This document shows positions 45,596-57,477 of a stretch of DNA of 64,000 nt, piece after piece. The notes below the pieces were generated by a model. The model was given only the letters and a program-made list of their open reading frames with translations. It had not been told where the DNA came from and searched no databases. Both the position numbers and the translations under genes were made by a program. Source of the DNA: Phenylobacterium hankyongense (GTDB lineage Bacteria; Pseudomonadota; Alphaproteobacteria; Caulobacterales; Caulobacteraceae); the NCBI RefSeq assembly GCF_003254505.1, contig NZ_QFYP01000001.1, forward strand, positions 3,208,001 through 3,272,000. The letters are read 5' to 3'. The first letter of the stretch is position 1. Each line of letters starts with the position of its first letter.

Positions 45596-47508
45596 TTGGC
45601 CTTCCCCGCCTTGCCGGCGGCGGCGACCGGCTCCAGGCCGATGGCGGTGCGGGCGAGGTCGTAGTTGATCTTCACCTTCACCTTGGCGCGGGCCGCGGCG
45701 CGGGCGCTCTCGCCCATCTCGCGGAAGATGGTGGCGGTCATCTGCGGACGACTCTCCTCGGCCATGCGGGCGAGCGTCGGGCCTTCGCCGGTATGGATCG
45801 CTTCCAGCTTGCCGACCACGTAGCTGAAGGTCGCGCCCTGGGCGGTGAAGACGTCGCCGGCCTTGGCGGTGAAGACCTTGCCGAGGATGTCCTGCGACAC
45901 CGCCTGGTTCTGGCGGGCGCTCTGCCGGTCGAGCGCCGTGGCGCGGACCACCTTGGCGCCGGCCGAGGCGGCCACGGCGTCCAGGCTTTCGCCCTTGCGG
46001 ACCCGGGCGGCCAGCTCGTCGGCGCGGGCCTCCATGCGCTTGGCCACTTCGCGCATCATCCAGACGCGGATGAGCTGCGGCTTGACCTCGGCCAGGGCCG
46101 GCATCGACGGCGGGGCGACCTTTTCGACCCGAACCGCGAAGAACTCGCCGGCGCCGGCGTCGATGACGTCGCTTTCGCCGCCCGCGGGCAGGCTGAAGGC
46201 GGTGTCCATCAGCTTCTGCGACAGGCCGGGCACGGGCTGGCCCTGCGAGTCGCGGCCGTCCTTGGAGAGCGGGCCGATGGTGACGGCGGGCACGCCGGCC
46301 TTGCGGGCCGATTCGGCGAGGTTGGCGCCGCCCTGGTGGGCGTCGTCATAGGCCTGGGTCAGGGCGTAGATCTTCTCGGCCGCGGCGTCCTTGCGCAGCT
46401 CCGCCTCGAGGGCCGGACGGGCTTCCTCCAAGGTCACGGTGCGGCCGGGCGTGGCGGAGACCACCTTCACGACCGCAACGCCGAGGTCACCTTGCACCGG
46501 GGTGATCTGCCCGGGCTGCATCTTGAAGGCGGCGGCGGCGACCTTGCGGTCGGCGATCGCGGTCTGGGGCTTGTTGTCGTAGGTGATGGCGTCGACGCCC
46601 AGCGCCTTGGCGACGGCGGCCGGGGTCTCGCCGCGGGCCAGCCGCGCGCCGATCTGCTGGGCGGTGGCGGCGTCCTTGGCCGGGATCTGCACCACAGTGC
46701 GGGTCTCCGGCGTCGACAGGGTGTCCTTGCGGAAGTCGTAGCGCTTCTTCAGCTCCGCCTCGTCGATGGGCAGCGAGGCCGCCACCAGCTGCGGGCTGAA
46801 CCGCACGACGGTGAGCACGCGGAGCTCCGGCCGGGTGAGGCGGGCGGCGTTCTCCTTCATGAAGGCGGTGAGCTGGGCGTCGGTGGGCAGCGCCGGCTGC
46901 GGCACGCCGGCCGGTCCGACGTCGAAGTAGGCGATGTCCCGGTTCTCGAGCGCAAAGATGCCGGCGAGCGCGGAATAGGCGCGCGGGATACGCAGGCCGT
47001 TGGCCATGCCGGCCTCCAGCTGCTGCTCGGCCAGCTGGTCGCGCATGACGCTTTCGAACTTGTCCGGGGTCAGGCCGTTCTCGCCCAGCCGCTGCTGGTA
47101 CTGGGTCTTGTCGAAGCGGCCGGAGACCTGGTCGAAGAAGGCGGGGATCTTGGCGATCTCGCCGGCGATCAGCTTGTCCGAGGGACGGATGCCGAACCTG
47201 TGCAGCAGCTCGGCGAAGGCTTCGCGGGTGGCGAGGCCGTCCAGCACCCTGCGGTCCAGCCCGTTGGCGGCGGCCACCTCGTTGGTGATCGGCTGGCCCA
47301 TCTCCTGCTCGGCCCGGCTCTTGAAACCGTCGAACTCACGCTTGAAGTCGGTCGAGGTGATGGTCCGCGAGCCGGCGGTGATCACCGCGTCCGGACCGCT
47401 GTTGCGGAACACGTCCCGGATGCCGAAGACGGCGAAGCTGACGATCAGCAGGCCGATCAGGACGGCGGCGACCCAGGATTTCGCGAAGGCGCGGATGGCG
47501 GAGAGCAT
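45592..47508 (-). CDS. ppiD: Periplasmic folding chaperone PpiD-like (SurA_N / parvulin)
   Basis: PpiD is a membrane-anchored periplasmic chaperone near the Sec translocon. The 638-residue protein starts MLSAIRAFAKSWVAAVLIGLL, with one N-terminal membrane anchor at about 12-32, then a SurA_N-like helical region (AGSRTITSTDFKREFDGFK). A parvulin-type section follows around residues 230-390, then further PPIase-like repeats to the basic C-terminus KAGKAK. Parvulin active-site residues seem poorly conserved, as in other PpiD proteins. It is first in the leftward ppiD-trpE unit and divergent from tpiA; the ppiD-trpE adjacency is typical of alphaproteobacteria. Confidence 0.9.
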   Translation of the reverse strand: MLSAIRAFAKSWVAAVLIGLLIVSFAVFGIRDVFRNSGPDAVITAGSRTITSTDFKREFDGFKSRAEQEMGQPITNEVAAANGLDRRVLDGLATREAFAELLHRFGIRPSDKLIAGEIAKIPAFFDQVSGRFDKTQYQQRLGENGLTPDKFESVMRDQLAEQQLEAGMANGLRIPRAYSALAGIFALENRDIAYFDVGPAGVPQPALPTDAQLTAFMKENAARLTRPELRVLTVVRFSPQLVAASLPIDEAELKKRYDFRKDTLSTPETRTVVQIPAKDAATAQQIGARLARGETPAAVAKALGVDAITYDNKPQTAIADRKVAAAAFKMQPGQITPVQGDLGVAVVKVVSATPGRTVTLEEARPALEAELRKDAAAEKIYALTQAYDDAHQGGANLAESARKAGVPAVTIGPLSKDGRDSQGQPVPGLSQKLMDTAFSLPAGGESDVIDAGAGEFFAVRVEKVAPPSMPALAEVKPQLIRVWMMREVAKRMEARADELAARVRKGESLDAVAASAGAKVVRATALDRQSARQNQAVSQDILGKVFTAKAGDVFTAQGATFSYVVGKLEAIHTGEGPTLARMAEESRPQMTATIFREMGESARAAARAKVKVKINYDLARTAIGLEPVAAAGKAGKAK

Positions 47509-47633
47509 AGATTCCCTTTCCGGGGGCGCAGGCGTGCGCGCCGGTATAGTGGAGGCCGCTTCCTCCCCGCAAGCGCGTGACAGAGCGCGCGCCTTGGCTT
47601 AACCGCCGCCGACACCTGACAATGGGAGGCCGA

Positions 47634-48377
47634 ATGACCGCTCCGACCCCACTGATCGCCGGAAACTGGAAGATGAACGGGCTGGCGGCCTCGCTGGCCG
47701 AGGCCAGGGCGATCGCCGAGGGCGTCGGCGACGGGCCGGCCCGCGTGGCCCTCTGCCCGCCCGCGATCCTCATCCACCGGATGACCGAGGTCGTGGCCGG
47801 ATCGAAGGTGCTGGTGGGCGGGCAGGACGCGCATTCCGAGGATAGCGGCGCCTTCACCGGCGACACCTCCGCCGAGATGCTGGCCGACGCCGGGGCCAAG
47901 CTGGTCATCCTCGGCCACTCGGAACGGCGCGAAGGCTACCGGGAAACCGACGGCCTGGTGGCCCGCAAGGTGCGCGCGGCGCTGCGCGCGGGCCTGGAGC
48001 CCATCGTCTGCGTCGGCGAAACCCTGGTCCAGCGGAAGGCCGGCGACGCGCTGGCCGTGGTGACCGGGCAGGTGAGGGGATCGCTGCCGGCCGAGCTGGC
48101 CGGCCGCGACTTCTCCGTCGCCTATGAGCCGGTCTGGGCGATCGGCACCGGCCTGACGCCGACGACGGCGGAGATCGAGGAGGTCCACCGGGCCATCCGG
48201 GCGACCCTGGTCGAGACGTTCGGCGCGCCGGCGCGGCGCGTGCCGATTCTCTATGGGGGGTCGGTGAAGCCCGGCAACGCCGCGGAGATCCTGCACGCCG
48301 ATGAGGTGGGCGGCGCCCTGGTCGGCGGAGCCTCCCTGAAGGCCGCCGACTTCCTGGGCATCGTCAGGGCGCTGTAG
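47634..48377 (+). CDS. tpiA: Triosephosphate isomerase
   Basis: TpiA interconverts dihydroxyacetone phosphate and glyceraldehyde 3-phosphate. The ATG at 47634 follows GGGAGG and gives 247 residues with Asn11 and Lys13 in GNWKMNG, the electrophile His95 in ILGHSERR, the base Glu165 in AYEPVWAIGTG, and the phosphate loop LYGGSVKPGN. It is divergent from ppiD and overlaps the opposing VOC gene by 14 bases. Enolase is encoded 4 kb downstream. Confidence 0.97.
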   Translation: MTAPTPLIAGNWKMNGLAASLAEARAIAEGVGDGPARVALCPPAILIHRMTEVVAGSKVLVGGQDAHSEDSGAFTGDTSAEMLADAGAKLVILGHSERREGYRETDGLVARKVRAALRAGLEPIVCVGETLVQRKAGDALAVVTGQVRGSLPAELAGRDFSVAYEPVWAIGTGLTPTTAEIEEVHRAIRATLVETFGAPARRVPILYGGSVKPGNAAEILHADEVGGALVGGASLKAADFLGIVRAL

Positions 48378-48783
48378 GCGGGCCCTTGAGCTCGACGGTG
48401 TTGCCCTCGGGGTCGCGGATATAGAGGGAGAACCCTTCGCCGTCGGCGCCGTAGCGGACGCCTTCCTCGACGATCGCCACCCGGTGGGCCGCGAGATGGG
48501 CGCGAATCGCCGCCTCGTCGAACGGGCGCACCTGCAGGCAGAAGTGATCGAGGTTGCGGCCCTCGAGGCCGGGCGCGGCGCCGCCGGCCTTGCCGAGCGG
48601 TCCGTCCAGGGTGACCAGATCGATCAGGTCGACGCCGGCGCGGATGTGGGTGAGGCCGATCTCCGGCCGGTCGCGGTCCACCGTGCAGCCCAGGACGTCA
48701 CAATAGAAGCCGACCATCGCCGGCTTGTCACGGATGCGCAGGACAATGTGGTCGAAGCCGCGCAGCGAGATGGGATGGGTCAT
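48364..48783 (-). CDS. VOC (glyoxalase/bleomycin-resistance fold) family protein
   Basis: This 139-residue protein has the two beta-alpha-beta-beta-beta repeats of the vicinal oxygen chelate fold: GFDHIVLRIRDKPAMVGFYCDVLGC at the start and LDHFCLQV...IRDPEGNTVELKG in the second half. Potential metal ligands are His12, the second-half His, and the terminal Glu. The family includes lyases, dioxygenases and resistance proteins, so the substrate cannot be told. It is convergent with tpiA, overlapping its end by 14 bases. Confidence 0.85.
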   Translation of the reverse strand: MTHPISLRGFDHIVLRIRDKPAMVGFYCDVLGCTVDRDRPEIGLTHIRAGVDLIDLVTLDGPLGKAGGAAPGLEGRNLDHFCLQVRPFDEAAIRAHLAAHRVAIVEEGVRYGADGEGFSLYIRDPEGNTVELKGPPTAP

Positions 48784-48821
48784 GTCGCGATCCTTCTCGG
48801 CGCGAGTTAATCACAGCCCGG

Positions 48822-49361
48822 CTAGAGCAACACCCCGAACAGGCGGCAGTCGCGCCGCTCGCCGTCGCGCAGCACATAGCCGCGGATCAGGCCTTCCTCC
48901 TCGAACCCCAGCTTCGCCAGAAGGTGTTCGGAGCGGCGGTTACCGAGGTGCGTGCGGGCGTTGAGCTTGCGCAGGCCGCTGCCCGCCGCATAGGCGATCA
49001 CCGACCGCATGGCCTCCAGCGCGTAGCCGCGTCCCCAGGCGTCGCGCCCGAGCATGAAGCCGACTTCGGCGCGCTTGTGCCGGCGGTCGATCTGGGAGAG
49101 GTCGCAGCAGCCGAGGAAGGCGCCGTCCGCCAGGCCGCGCATGGCCCAATGGACGGCGAGGCCCGCCTCCATGTCGGCGACCTCGCCGGTCACGATCTCG
49201 GCCACCAGGTCCGGGTCGTCGATCTCCGGCGAGTCCCAGTAGGCCATCACCTCCGGGTCATCCATCAGCGGAAAGACATGCTCCACGTCGGCCGCGGTCA
49301 GCGGCTCGAGGCGCAGGCGTTCGGTCTCCAGGATCGGGAGGCGTCGGGTTTCGAGAATCAT
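48822..49361 (-). CDS. GNAT family N-acetyltransferase (RimJ-like)
   Basis: I start this at the ATG at 49361 (MILETRRLPILETERLRLEPLTAAD), giving 179 residues; an upstream GTG at 49385 would add eight. The pattern ILETERLRLEPLTAAD at the N-terminus, GCCDLSQID in the centre, and AEVGFMLGRDAWGRGYALEAMR with the acetyl-CoA loop is that of Acetyltransf_3/RimJ-type enzymes. NRRSEHLLAKLGFEEEG follows. The acceptor is unknown. It is divergent from secG. Confidence 0.88.
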   Translation of the reverse strand: MILETRRLPILETERLRLEPLTAADVEHVFPLMDDPEVMAYWDSPEIDDPDLVAEIVTGEVADMEAGLAVHWAMRGLADGAFLGCCDLSQIDRRHKRAEVGFMLGRDAWGRGYALEAMRSVIAYAAGSGLRKLNARTHLGNRRSEHLLAKLGFEEEGLIRGYVLRDGERRDCRLFGVLL

Positions 49362-49477
49362 GGGTTGCCACTTGGTCGCGACCACCTAGGTATGGCCTTG
49401 CCGCACGCGCAGTGATAGAGCGCGCGCTTCATTTCGGCGCGGTGTGTCCGCCCGAACGCACCGGACCTTTGGCTCGC

Positions 49478-49918
49478 ATGCTGCTCAACCTTCTGCTCGT
49501 CGTCGAGATCATCGTCAGCCTGGCCCTGGTGGGCGTGGTGCTGCTGCAGCGTTCCGAAGGCGGCGCGCTCGGCATGGGCGGCGGGCCATCGGGCTTCATG
49601 ACGGCGCGCGGCGCAGGCGACCTGCTGACGCGGATCACCTGGATCCTCGGCGGGACCTTCTTCGTGCTGGCGCTGCTCCTGACCATCATCGCCGGCCACC
49701 AGCGCGGCGCTTCCTCGGTCGTCGACCGGCTGAAGATCGATTCCATCGACCCCAACGCGCTCAACCAGCGTCCGGCCCCGCCGCCGGCCGGCACGGCCCA
49801 GCCCGGCGCCCCGCAGGGCGCGCCCGCACCGCTGCAGGCCCCGACGCCGACCGTGCGCAACCCGTTCCTGGGGGAGGGCTCCGATCAGTCCGCCCCGGTC
49901 GCGCCGCCCGCCAAATAA
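49478..49918 (+). CDS. secG: Preprotein translocase subunit SecG
   Basis: SecG is the small accessory subunit of the SecYEG channel. The ATG at 49478 gives 146 residues with two membrane helices: MLLNLLLVVEIIVSLALVGV and a second around TRITWILGGTFFVLALLLTI. They are separated by the glycine-rich LLQRSEGGALGMGGG loop that defines the family. A Pro/Ala-rich C-terminal tail of about 50 residues is typical of alphaproteobacterial SecG. It sits upstream of pyrG, a usual arrangement. Confidence 0.94.
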   Translation: MLLNLLLVVEIIVSLALVGVVLLQRSEGGALGMGGGPSGFMTARGAGDLLTRITWILGGTFFVLALLLTIIAGHQRGASSVVDRLKIDSIDPNALNQRPAPPPAGTAQPGAPQGAPAPLQAPTPTVRNPFLGEGSDQSAPVAPPAK

Positions 49919-49975
49919 GCCGTGGATCGATTGATAAGTCGCAGGCTCGCGGCGCCCGAATCACGGCTAATCTGA

Positions 49976-51622
<1,647 letters not shown>

Positions 51623-51649
51623 GCGCGACGGCTGGCGGATGATCGCGCC

Positions 51650-51985
51650 ATGTCGACCGAGCACGACCTGCGCCGCCTCGCGCTCTCCCTGCCGGAGACG
51701 GTGGAGGCGCCGCACTTCGACCTCACCTCGTTCCGGGTGAACGGGAAGATCTTCTGCACGCTGGGGCCCGACCGGCCGGCGATGCTGAAGCTCAGCCGCG
51801 AGGACCAGGCCAACCTGGTCGCCGCCGATGCGCGAATCACGCCCGTGCCTGGGTACTGGGGCCGCAAGGGCTCGACCTTCGTCCGCTTCGAGGACATGGA
51901 GGCGGCGGAGCTTGCGGGCCTGCTTCGCACCGCCTGGGCGAGCGTCGCGCCGAAGCGGCTGACGAAGGTGTCCGGCCCGGCTTGA
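51650..51985 (+). CDS. MmcQ/YjbR family protein
   Basis: The 111-residue protein has the features of the YjbR fold: DLRRLALSLPETVEAPHFDLTSFRV (read in parts), a central GKIFCTLGPDRPAMLKLS, and a C-terminal helical LAGLLRTAWASVAPKRL. Members are annotated as MmcQ/YjbR DNA-binding-like proteins; the function is not established. It lies between pyrG and rpmF in the same direction. Confidence 0.8.
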   Translation: MSTEHDLRRLALSLPETVEAPHFDLTSFRVNGKIFCTLGPDRPAMLKLSREDQANLVAADARITPVPGYWGRKGSTFVRFEDMEAAELAGLLRTAWASVAPKRLTKVSGPA

Positions 51986-52075
51986 TCCGGGTAGGGGATT
52001 CAGGCATACACCCGCGCTCACGTCGGCGGCCCTTACCGGCCGCCGCATCCATTTCCACGCCTGCGAGATCCTCCC

Positions 52076-52258
52076 ATGGCCGTTCCTAAGCGCAAAGTAT
52101 CCCCGTCGCGGCGCAACATGCGGCGCTCGCACCACGCCCTGGGCGCCAACTCCTTCGTCGAAGACAAGGAAACCGGCGAACTGAAGCGCCCGCACCACGT
52201 CGACCTGAAGACCGGCATGTACAAGGGCCGCCAGGTCCTGACGCCGAAGGAAGACTAG
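52076..52258 (+). CDS. rpmF: 50S ribosomal protein L32
   Basis: L32 is a small protein of the large subunit. The 60-residue sequence begins [19 protein letters not shown], the standard start, and continues HHALGANSF with [17 protein letters not shown]. This is the cysteine-free form, lacking the zinc ribbon seen in some L32 proteins. It is followed directly by a strong hairpin. The downstream plsX/fabH neighbours found in gammaproteobacteria are absent here. Confidence 0.97.
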   Translation: MAVPKRKVSPSRRNMRRSHHALGANSFVEDKETGELKRPHHVDLKTGMYKGRQVLTPKED

Positions 52259-52297
52259 GCTTCTCCCGAACGCTTCGGCGTCCGGGCCAGAGTTTCG

Positions 52298-52325
52298 CGG
52301 CCCCGCCTGGCGACAGGCGGGGCCG
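52298..52325 (+). terminator. Strong hairpin terminator after rpmF
   Basis: CGGCCCCGCCTG (52298-52309) and CAGGCGGGGCCG (52314-52325) form a perfect 12-bp stem closed by a GCGA tetraloop, 39 bases after the rpmF stop. It is followed by TTCGCGTTTG, a weak T-run. It probably ends the rpmF transcript and isolates eno. Confidence 0.7.
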
Positions 52326-52386
52326 TTCGCGTTTGTGGCCGCGTTGTGGCCGCCCCGGCGTTGCCCCGTCGCCGGAAGCTGGCTAA

Positions 52387-53712
<1,326 letters not shown>

Positions 53713-53787
53713 CCTCTCCTCGATCGTCGTCGCCCGGCTTGTCCGGGTGATGACGGCTTGGGGAAATCGGAAGCCGAATCAACACGG

Positions 53788-53802
53788 TTAGCCGGCTCTT
53801 AA
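53788..53802. promoter_or_regulatory. CtrA-like site upstream of the ftsB-like gene, flanked by CcrM sites
   Basis: TTAG (53788-53791), seven bases, then TTAACC (TTAA at 53799-53802) matches TTAA-N7-TTAA with one mismatch. A GAATC lies at 53776-53780 and a GATTC at 53840-53844, both GANTC sites for the CcrM methylase. The arrangement, 46 bases upstream of a division gene, suggests cell-cycle control as in Caulobacter. This is inferred from motifs. Confidence 0.5.
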
Positions 53803-53847
53803 CCACAGCGGCATGAAGCTCCTGCGCGTCCTAGTAAGGGATTCGCC

Positions 53848-54144
53848 GTGCTCGCCCGTCTTCGCCCCTATCTGCCGACCGCCGCCCTGGCATTCCTGAT
53901 CTTCTATTTCGGGTTCCACGCCTTCACGGGCGACCAGGGGATTCTCAGTTCCAACAAGCGCGATGAGACCCTGACGGCGAAGACCCGTGAGCTCGCCGCC
54001 GTGCGCGCCCAGCGGCAGGATCTGGAAATGCGCGCCCGTTTGCTGCGCGACACCAGCCTTTCCGCCGACCTCCTGGAGGAAAGAGCCCGCTCCCTGCTAG
54101 GCTTCGCCGATCCAAGAGACTATGTGATCCGAATGAAGCCGTAG
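53848..54144 (+). CDS. ftsB: FtsB/DivIC-like septum formation initiator protein
   Basis: FtsB forms a complex with FtsL and FtsQ that activates septal wall synthesis. The 98-residue protein starts at GTG 53848 and has one N-terminal membrane span (about 10-26, ALAFLIFYFGF). A periplasmic coiled coil of about 40 residues follows (TLTAKTRELAAVRAQRQDLEMRARLL), then a C-terminal segment LLEERARSLLGFADPRDYVIRM. The DE.ARSLLGF....DYV pattern is conserved in the family. The position between eno and pdhA is the usual alphaproteobacterial site. Confidence 0.85.
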   Translation: MLARLRPYLPTAALAFLIFYFGFHAFTGDQGILSSNKRDETLTAKTRELAAVRAQRQDLEMRARLLRDTSLSADLLEERARSLLGFADPRDYVIRMKP

Positions 54145-54192
54145 GACCGGTAAACGGTTCTAGAAGGCGACCCAGGGACCACGGAGAGACGT

Positions 54193-55236
54193 ATGGCGCG
54201 TGGGCAGACCGGCCCAGCCGGTCGGCGGAAAGCCAATGGCGCTGACCCCAAGAAGGCTCCTTCAGGAGCCGGCAGGGAAGAGCTGCTAAAATACTATCGG
54301 GACATGCTGCTGATCCGCCGCTTCGAGGAGCGGGCCGGACAGCTCTACGGCATGGGCCTGATCGGCGGCTTCTGCCACCTCTACATCGGCCAGGAGGCCA
54401 TTGCCGTCGGCGTGCAGGCGGTGAAGCAGCCTGGGGACCAGGTGATCACCGGCTATCGTGACCACGGCCACATGCTGGCGTGCGGGATGGACCCGCGCGA
54501 GGTCATGGCTGAGCTCACCGGCCGCATCACCGGCTCGTCCAAGGGCAAGGGCGGCTCGATGCACATGTTCTCGACGGAAGCCGACTTCTACGGCGGCCAC
54601 GGGATCGTCGGGGCGCAGGTCAGCCTGGGCACCGGCCTGGCGCTCGCCAACCACTATCGGGACAACGGCAAGGTTGCGTTCACCTACTTCGGCGACGGCG
54701 CGGCCAACCAGGGCCAGGTCTACGAGAGCTTCAACATGGCGGAGATCTGGAGCCTCCCGGTCGTCTACGTGATCGAGAACAACCAGTACGCCATGGGCAC
54801 CTCCATCGAGCGGTCGTCCTCCGAGACCCGCCTCCACAAGCGCGGCGCCTCGTTCCGGATCCCGGGCGAGGAAGTCGACGGCATGGACGTGCTGGCGGTC
54901 AAGGCCGCCGCGCAGAAGGCCGCCGACCACGCCCGCGCGGGCAACGGCCCGTACATTCTCGAGATGAAGACCTACCGTTACCGCGGCCACTCGATGAGCG
55001 ACCCGGCCAAGTACCGCACCCGCGAGGAGGTCGACGAGGTCCGCAAGACCCGCGATCCCATCGACCACATCGAGGAACTGCTGGAAAAGCAGGGCTACGC
55101 CGACGAGGCGACCCTCAAGGCGGTGGACGCGGAGGTGAAGCGCATCGTCGCCGACGCCGCCGAGTTCGCCCGCACCAGCCCCGAGCCCGATCCCTCGGAG
55201 CTCTACACCGACGTCTACACGGAGGCCCGCGCGTGA
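54193..55236 (+). CDS. pdhA: Pyruvate dehydrogenase E1 component, alpha subunit
   Basis: PdhA and PdhB form the thiamine-diphosphate E1 enzyme that decarboxylates pyruvate and acetylates the lipoyl group of E2. The 347-residue protein has a basic Ala/Gly lead of about 30 residues, [18 protein letters not shown], the GGSMHMFS region, the ThDP motif [17 protein letters not shown] ending in ENNQYAMG, and the [12 protein letters not shown] phosphorylation-loop equivalent. The stop overlaps pdhB as GTGA. It is the first gene of the operon. Confidence 0.96.
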   Translation: MARGQTGPAGRRKANGADPKKAPSGAGREELLKYYRDMLLIRRFEERAGQLYGMGLIGGFCHLYIGQEAIAVGVQAVKQPGDQVITGYRDHGHMLACGMDPREVMAELTGRITGSSKGKGGSMHMFSTEADFYGGHGIVGAQVSLGTGLALANHYRDNGKVAFTYFGDGAANQGQVYESFNMAEIWSLPVVYVIENNQYAMGTSIERSSSETRLHKRGASFRIPGEEVDGMDVLAVKAAAQKAADHARAGNGPYILEMKTYRYRGHSMSDPAKYRTREEVDEVRKTRDPIDHIEELLEKQGYADEATLKAVDAEVKRIVADAAEFARTSPEPDPSELYTDVYTEARA

Positions 55237-56636
55237 CCGACGTACTGATGCCGGCGCTGTCGCCCACCATGGAAGAGGGCACGCTCGCCAAGTGGCACGT
55301 GAAGGTCGGCGACCAGGTCCGCTCCGGCGACGTGATCGCCGAGATCGAGACCGACAAGGCGACCATGGAAGTCGAAGCCGTCGACGAAGGCACGGTGGAA
55401 GCCCTGCTGGTGCCCGAAGGCTCCGAAGAGGTGAAGGTCAACACCCCCATCGCCCGCCTGTCGGGCGAGGGCGGGGCGGCCGCGCCGTCCCCGGCGCCCG
55501 CTCCGGCGGCTGTTCCGGCCCAGGCTGAAGCCGCCGCCGGCGATCCCGAGAAGAAGCCGCCGGAAACCGCCAAGCCGCGGCCCGAGGGCGAGGGTGCAGT
55601 GGCCGTCACCTCGGCCGAGCCGCTGCGCGACCCGGAGCTTCCGGCCGGCGTCACCCTGGTGAAGACCACGGTCCGCGACGCCCTGCGCGACGCCATGGCC
55701 GAGGAGATGCGCCGCGACCCGGACGTGTTCCTGATGGGCGAGGAAGTCGCCCAGTACCAGGGCGCCTACAAGGTCAGCCGCGACATGCTGCAGGAGTTCG
55801 GCGACAAGCGGGTCATCGACACGCCGATCACCGAATACGGCTTCACCGGCCTGGGCGTCGGCGCGGCGATGGCGGGCCTGAAGCCCATCGTCGAGTTCAT
55901 GACCTTCAACTTCGCCATGCAGGCCATTGATCATATTATCAATTCGGCCGCGAAGACGCTCTATATGTCCGGCGGCCAGATCAAGACCTCGATGGTCTTC
56001 CGCGGGCCCAACGGCGCGGCGGCCCGGGTGGCCGCCCAGCACAGCCAGGACTATGCGGCCTGGTACGGCCACGTCCCCGGCCTGAAGGTCATCGCCCCCT
56101 ACGACTCGGCCGACGCCAAGGGCCTCCTGAAGGCGGCCATCCGCGACCCGAACCCCGTGGTCTTCCTGGAGCATGAGATGCTCTACGGCCAGGAGTTCGA
56201 CGTCCCGGAGGGCATCGACTGGGTGCTGCCGATCGGCAAGGCCAAGGTTCGGCGCGAAGGCGCCGACGTCACCCTGGTGGCCTATTCCCGCATGGTCGGC
56301 TTCTGCCTGAAGGCGGCCGAGGAACTCGCCGCCGAAGGCATCGAGGCGGAGGTCGTAGACCTGCGCACCATCCGGCCGATGGACTACCAGACCGTCGTCG
56401 AGAGCGTGAAGAAGACCAACCGCCTGGTCACCGTCGAGGAAGGCTGGGGCCCGATGGGCATCGGCGCCGAGATCGTCGCCAAGGTGCTGGAGCACGCCTT
56501 CGACTACCTGGATGCGCCGCCCGCGCGGGTCCACCAGGAAGACGTGCCGCTGCCCTATGCGGCGAACCTGGAAGCCCTGTCGATGCCGTCCGTCGAGAAG
56601 ATCGTGAAGGCGGCAAAGGCGGTCAGCTACAAATGA
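55233..56636 (+). CDS. pdhB: Pyruvate dehydrogenase E1 component, beta subunit with N-terminal lipoyl domain
   Basis: This 467-residue protein starts at GTG 55233 and has two parts. Residues 1-80 are a complete lipoyl domain ([13 protein letters not shown], lipoyl-lysine 42 in ETDKATME). An Ala/Pro/Glu linker to about 135 follows, then the E1 beta fold ([45 protein letters not shown]). Lipoylated E1 beta is a known feature of some alphaproteobacteria. The lipoyl part is nearly identical to that of pdhC. Its stop overlaps the first GFA gene as ATGA. Confidence 0.96.
   Translation: MTDVLMPALSPTMEEGTLAKWHVKVGDQVRSGDVIAEIETDKATMEVEAVDEGTVEALLVPEGSEEVKVNTPIARLSGEGGAAAPSPAPAPAAVPAQAEAAAGDPEKKPPETAKPRPEGEGAVAVTSAEPLRDPELPAGVTLVKTTVRDALRDAMAEEMRRDPDVFLMGEEVAQYQGAYKVSRDMLQEFGDKRVIDTPITEYGFTGLGVGAAMAGLKPIVEFMTFNFAMQAIDHIINSAAKTLYMSGGQIKTSMVFRGPNGAAARVAAQHSQDYAAWYGHVPGLKVIAPYDSADAKGLLKAAIRDPNPVVFLEHEMLYGQEFDVPEGIDWVLPIGKAKVRREGADVTLVAYSRMVGFCLKAAEELAAEGIEAEVVDLRTIRPMDYQTVVESVKKTNRLVTVEEGWGPMGIGAEIVAKVLEHAFDYLDAPPARVHQEDVPLPYAANLEALSMPSVEKIVKAAKAVSYK
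55311..55360 (+). repeat. 50-base direct repeat, copy 1 (lipoyl domain of pdhB)
   Basis: This stretch is identical, base for base, to 57559-57608 in pdhC. It encodes the [17 protein letters not shown] segment around the lipoyl-lysine. Identity includes third codon positions, which suggests recent duplication or ongoing gene conversion. Confidence 0.9.
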
Positions 56637-57040
56637 GCGACGACGCCTTCACATGGAGGGCGGGCGGTTGCCATTGCGGCGGCGTGCGGTTCGAGGTGGC
56701 GCTTCCGCCTGTCGTGGAAGCGCAGACCTGCAACTGCTCGATGTGCGCCAAGACCGGCTTCGTGCACATCATCGTGCCGGAGAGCCGTTTCCGCATCACC
56801 AAGGGGCGGGAACGGCTGGCGGAGTACACCTTCAACACCCGGGTGGCGAAGCACCTGTTCTGCGCCGAGTGCGGAGTGAAGAGCTTCTACCGGCCGCGGT
56901 CCAATCCTGACGGCTGGAGCGTCAACGCCCGCTGCCTGGACAGCCTGGAAGGCGTCGACCTGGACCTGACCGCGTTCGACGGCCAGAACTGGGAGGCGAA
57001 CGCCGAGCAACTGGCGCACCTGTCGCGGGAGCCGGCATGA
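56633..57040 (+). CDS. GFA/CENP-V-like zinc protein, first of a pair
   Basis: The 135-residue protein has the full cysteine set of the GFA (glutathione-dependent formaldehyde-activating enzyme-like) or CENP-V fold: C13 and C15 in GGCHCGG, C33, C35 and C38 in [10 protein letters not shown], and C77 and C80 in [11 protein letters not shown]. These bind structural and catalytic zinc. It is translationally coupled on both sides (ATGA with pdhB and with the second GFA gene), inside the pyruvate dehydrogenase operon. Its substrate is unknown; a glutathione adduct is only a guess from the family name. Confidence 0.88.
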   Translation: MSDDAFTWRAGGCHCGGVRFEVALPPVVEAQTCNCSMCAKTGFVHIIVPESRFRITKGRERLAEYTFNTRVAKHLFCAECGVKSFYRPRSNPDGWSVNARCLDSLEGVDLDLTAFDGQNWEANAEQLAHLSREPA

Positions 57041-57474
57041 GCCAGCCGCTGACCGGCCACTGCCACTGCGGCGCGATCCGGGCGATCCTGGAGACCTCGA
57101 AGACGGCCGCCGAGCTGCCGCTTCGCGCCTGCCAGTGCGGCTTCTGCCGCCGCCACGGCGCGCTGACCACCAGCGATCCCGAGGGCTTCCTGCATATCGA
57201 GGCGGCGCCCGGCAGCCTCAACCGCTATCGCTTCGGCCAGCGCCTCGGCGATTTCCTGCTCTGTGCGGAGTGCGGTGTCTACGTCGCCGCCACCGTGGAC
57301 GGCGAGACCGGCCTCTTGGCCGTGCTCAACGTGACCGGCGTCGCCCTGCCGGGCTTCGAGGGCCGCACGCCCGAGCCCATGACCTATGATGACGAGACGC
57401 CCGACCAGAAGCTGGCGCGCCGCAAGGCGCGCTGGATGCCGGCGGTCTTCGTCGAAACCCAACCGAGCGCCTGA
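57037..57474 (+). CDS. GFA/CENP-V-like zinc protein, second of a pair
   Basis: The 145-residue protein carries the same cysteine layout as its neighbour: C9 and C11 in GHCHCGA, C32, C34 and C37 in RACQCGFCRRHG, and C76 and C79 in LLCAECGVYV. Sequence outside the motifs is quite different from the first copy (a longer C-terminus with PDQKLARRKARWMP), so this is an old pair, not a recent duplication. It overlaps the upstream gene by four bases and ends three bases before pdhC. Function is unknown. Confidence 0.87.
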   Translation: MSQPLTGHCHCGAIRAILETSKTAAELPLRACQCGFCRRHGALTTSDPEGFLHIEAAPGSLNRYRFGQRLGDFLLCAECGVYVAATVDGETGLLAVLNVTGVALPGFEGRTPEPMTYDDETPDQKLARRKARWMPAVFVETQPSA

Positions 57475-57477
57475 CGC

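Noticed and set aside
49385..49477. Possible tRNA gene upstream of secG
   Set aside because: I looked for a cloverleaf because tRNA genes often sit near secG, but found no acceptor stem or TTCRA T-loop.
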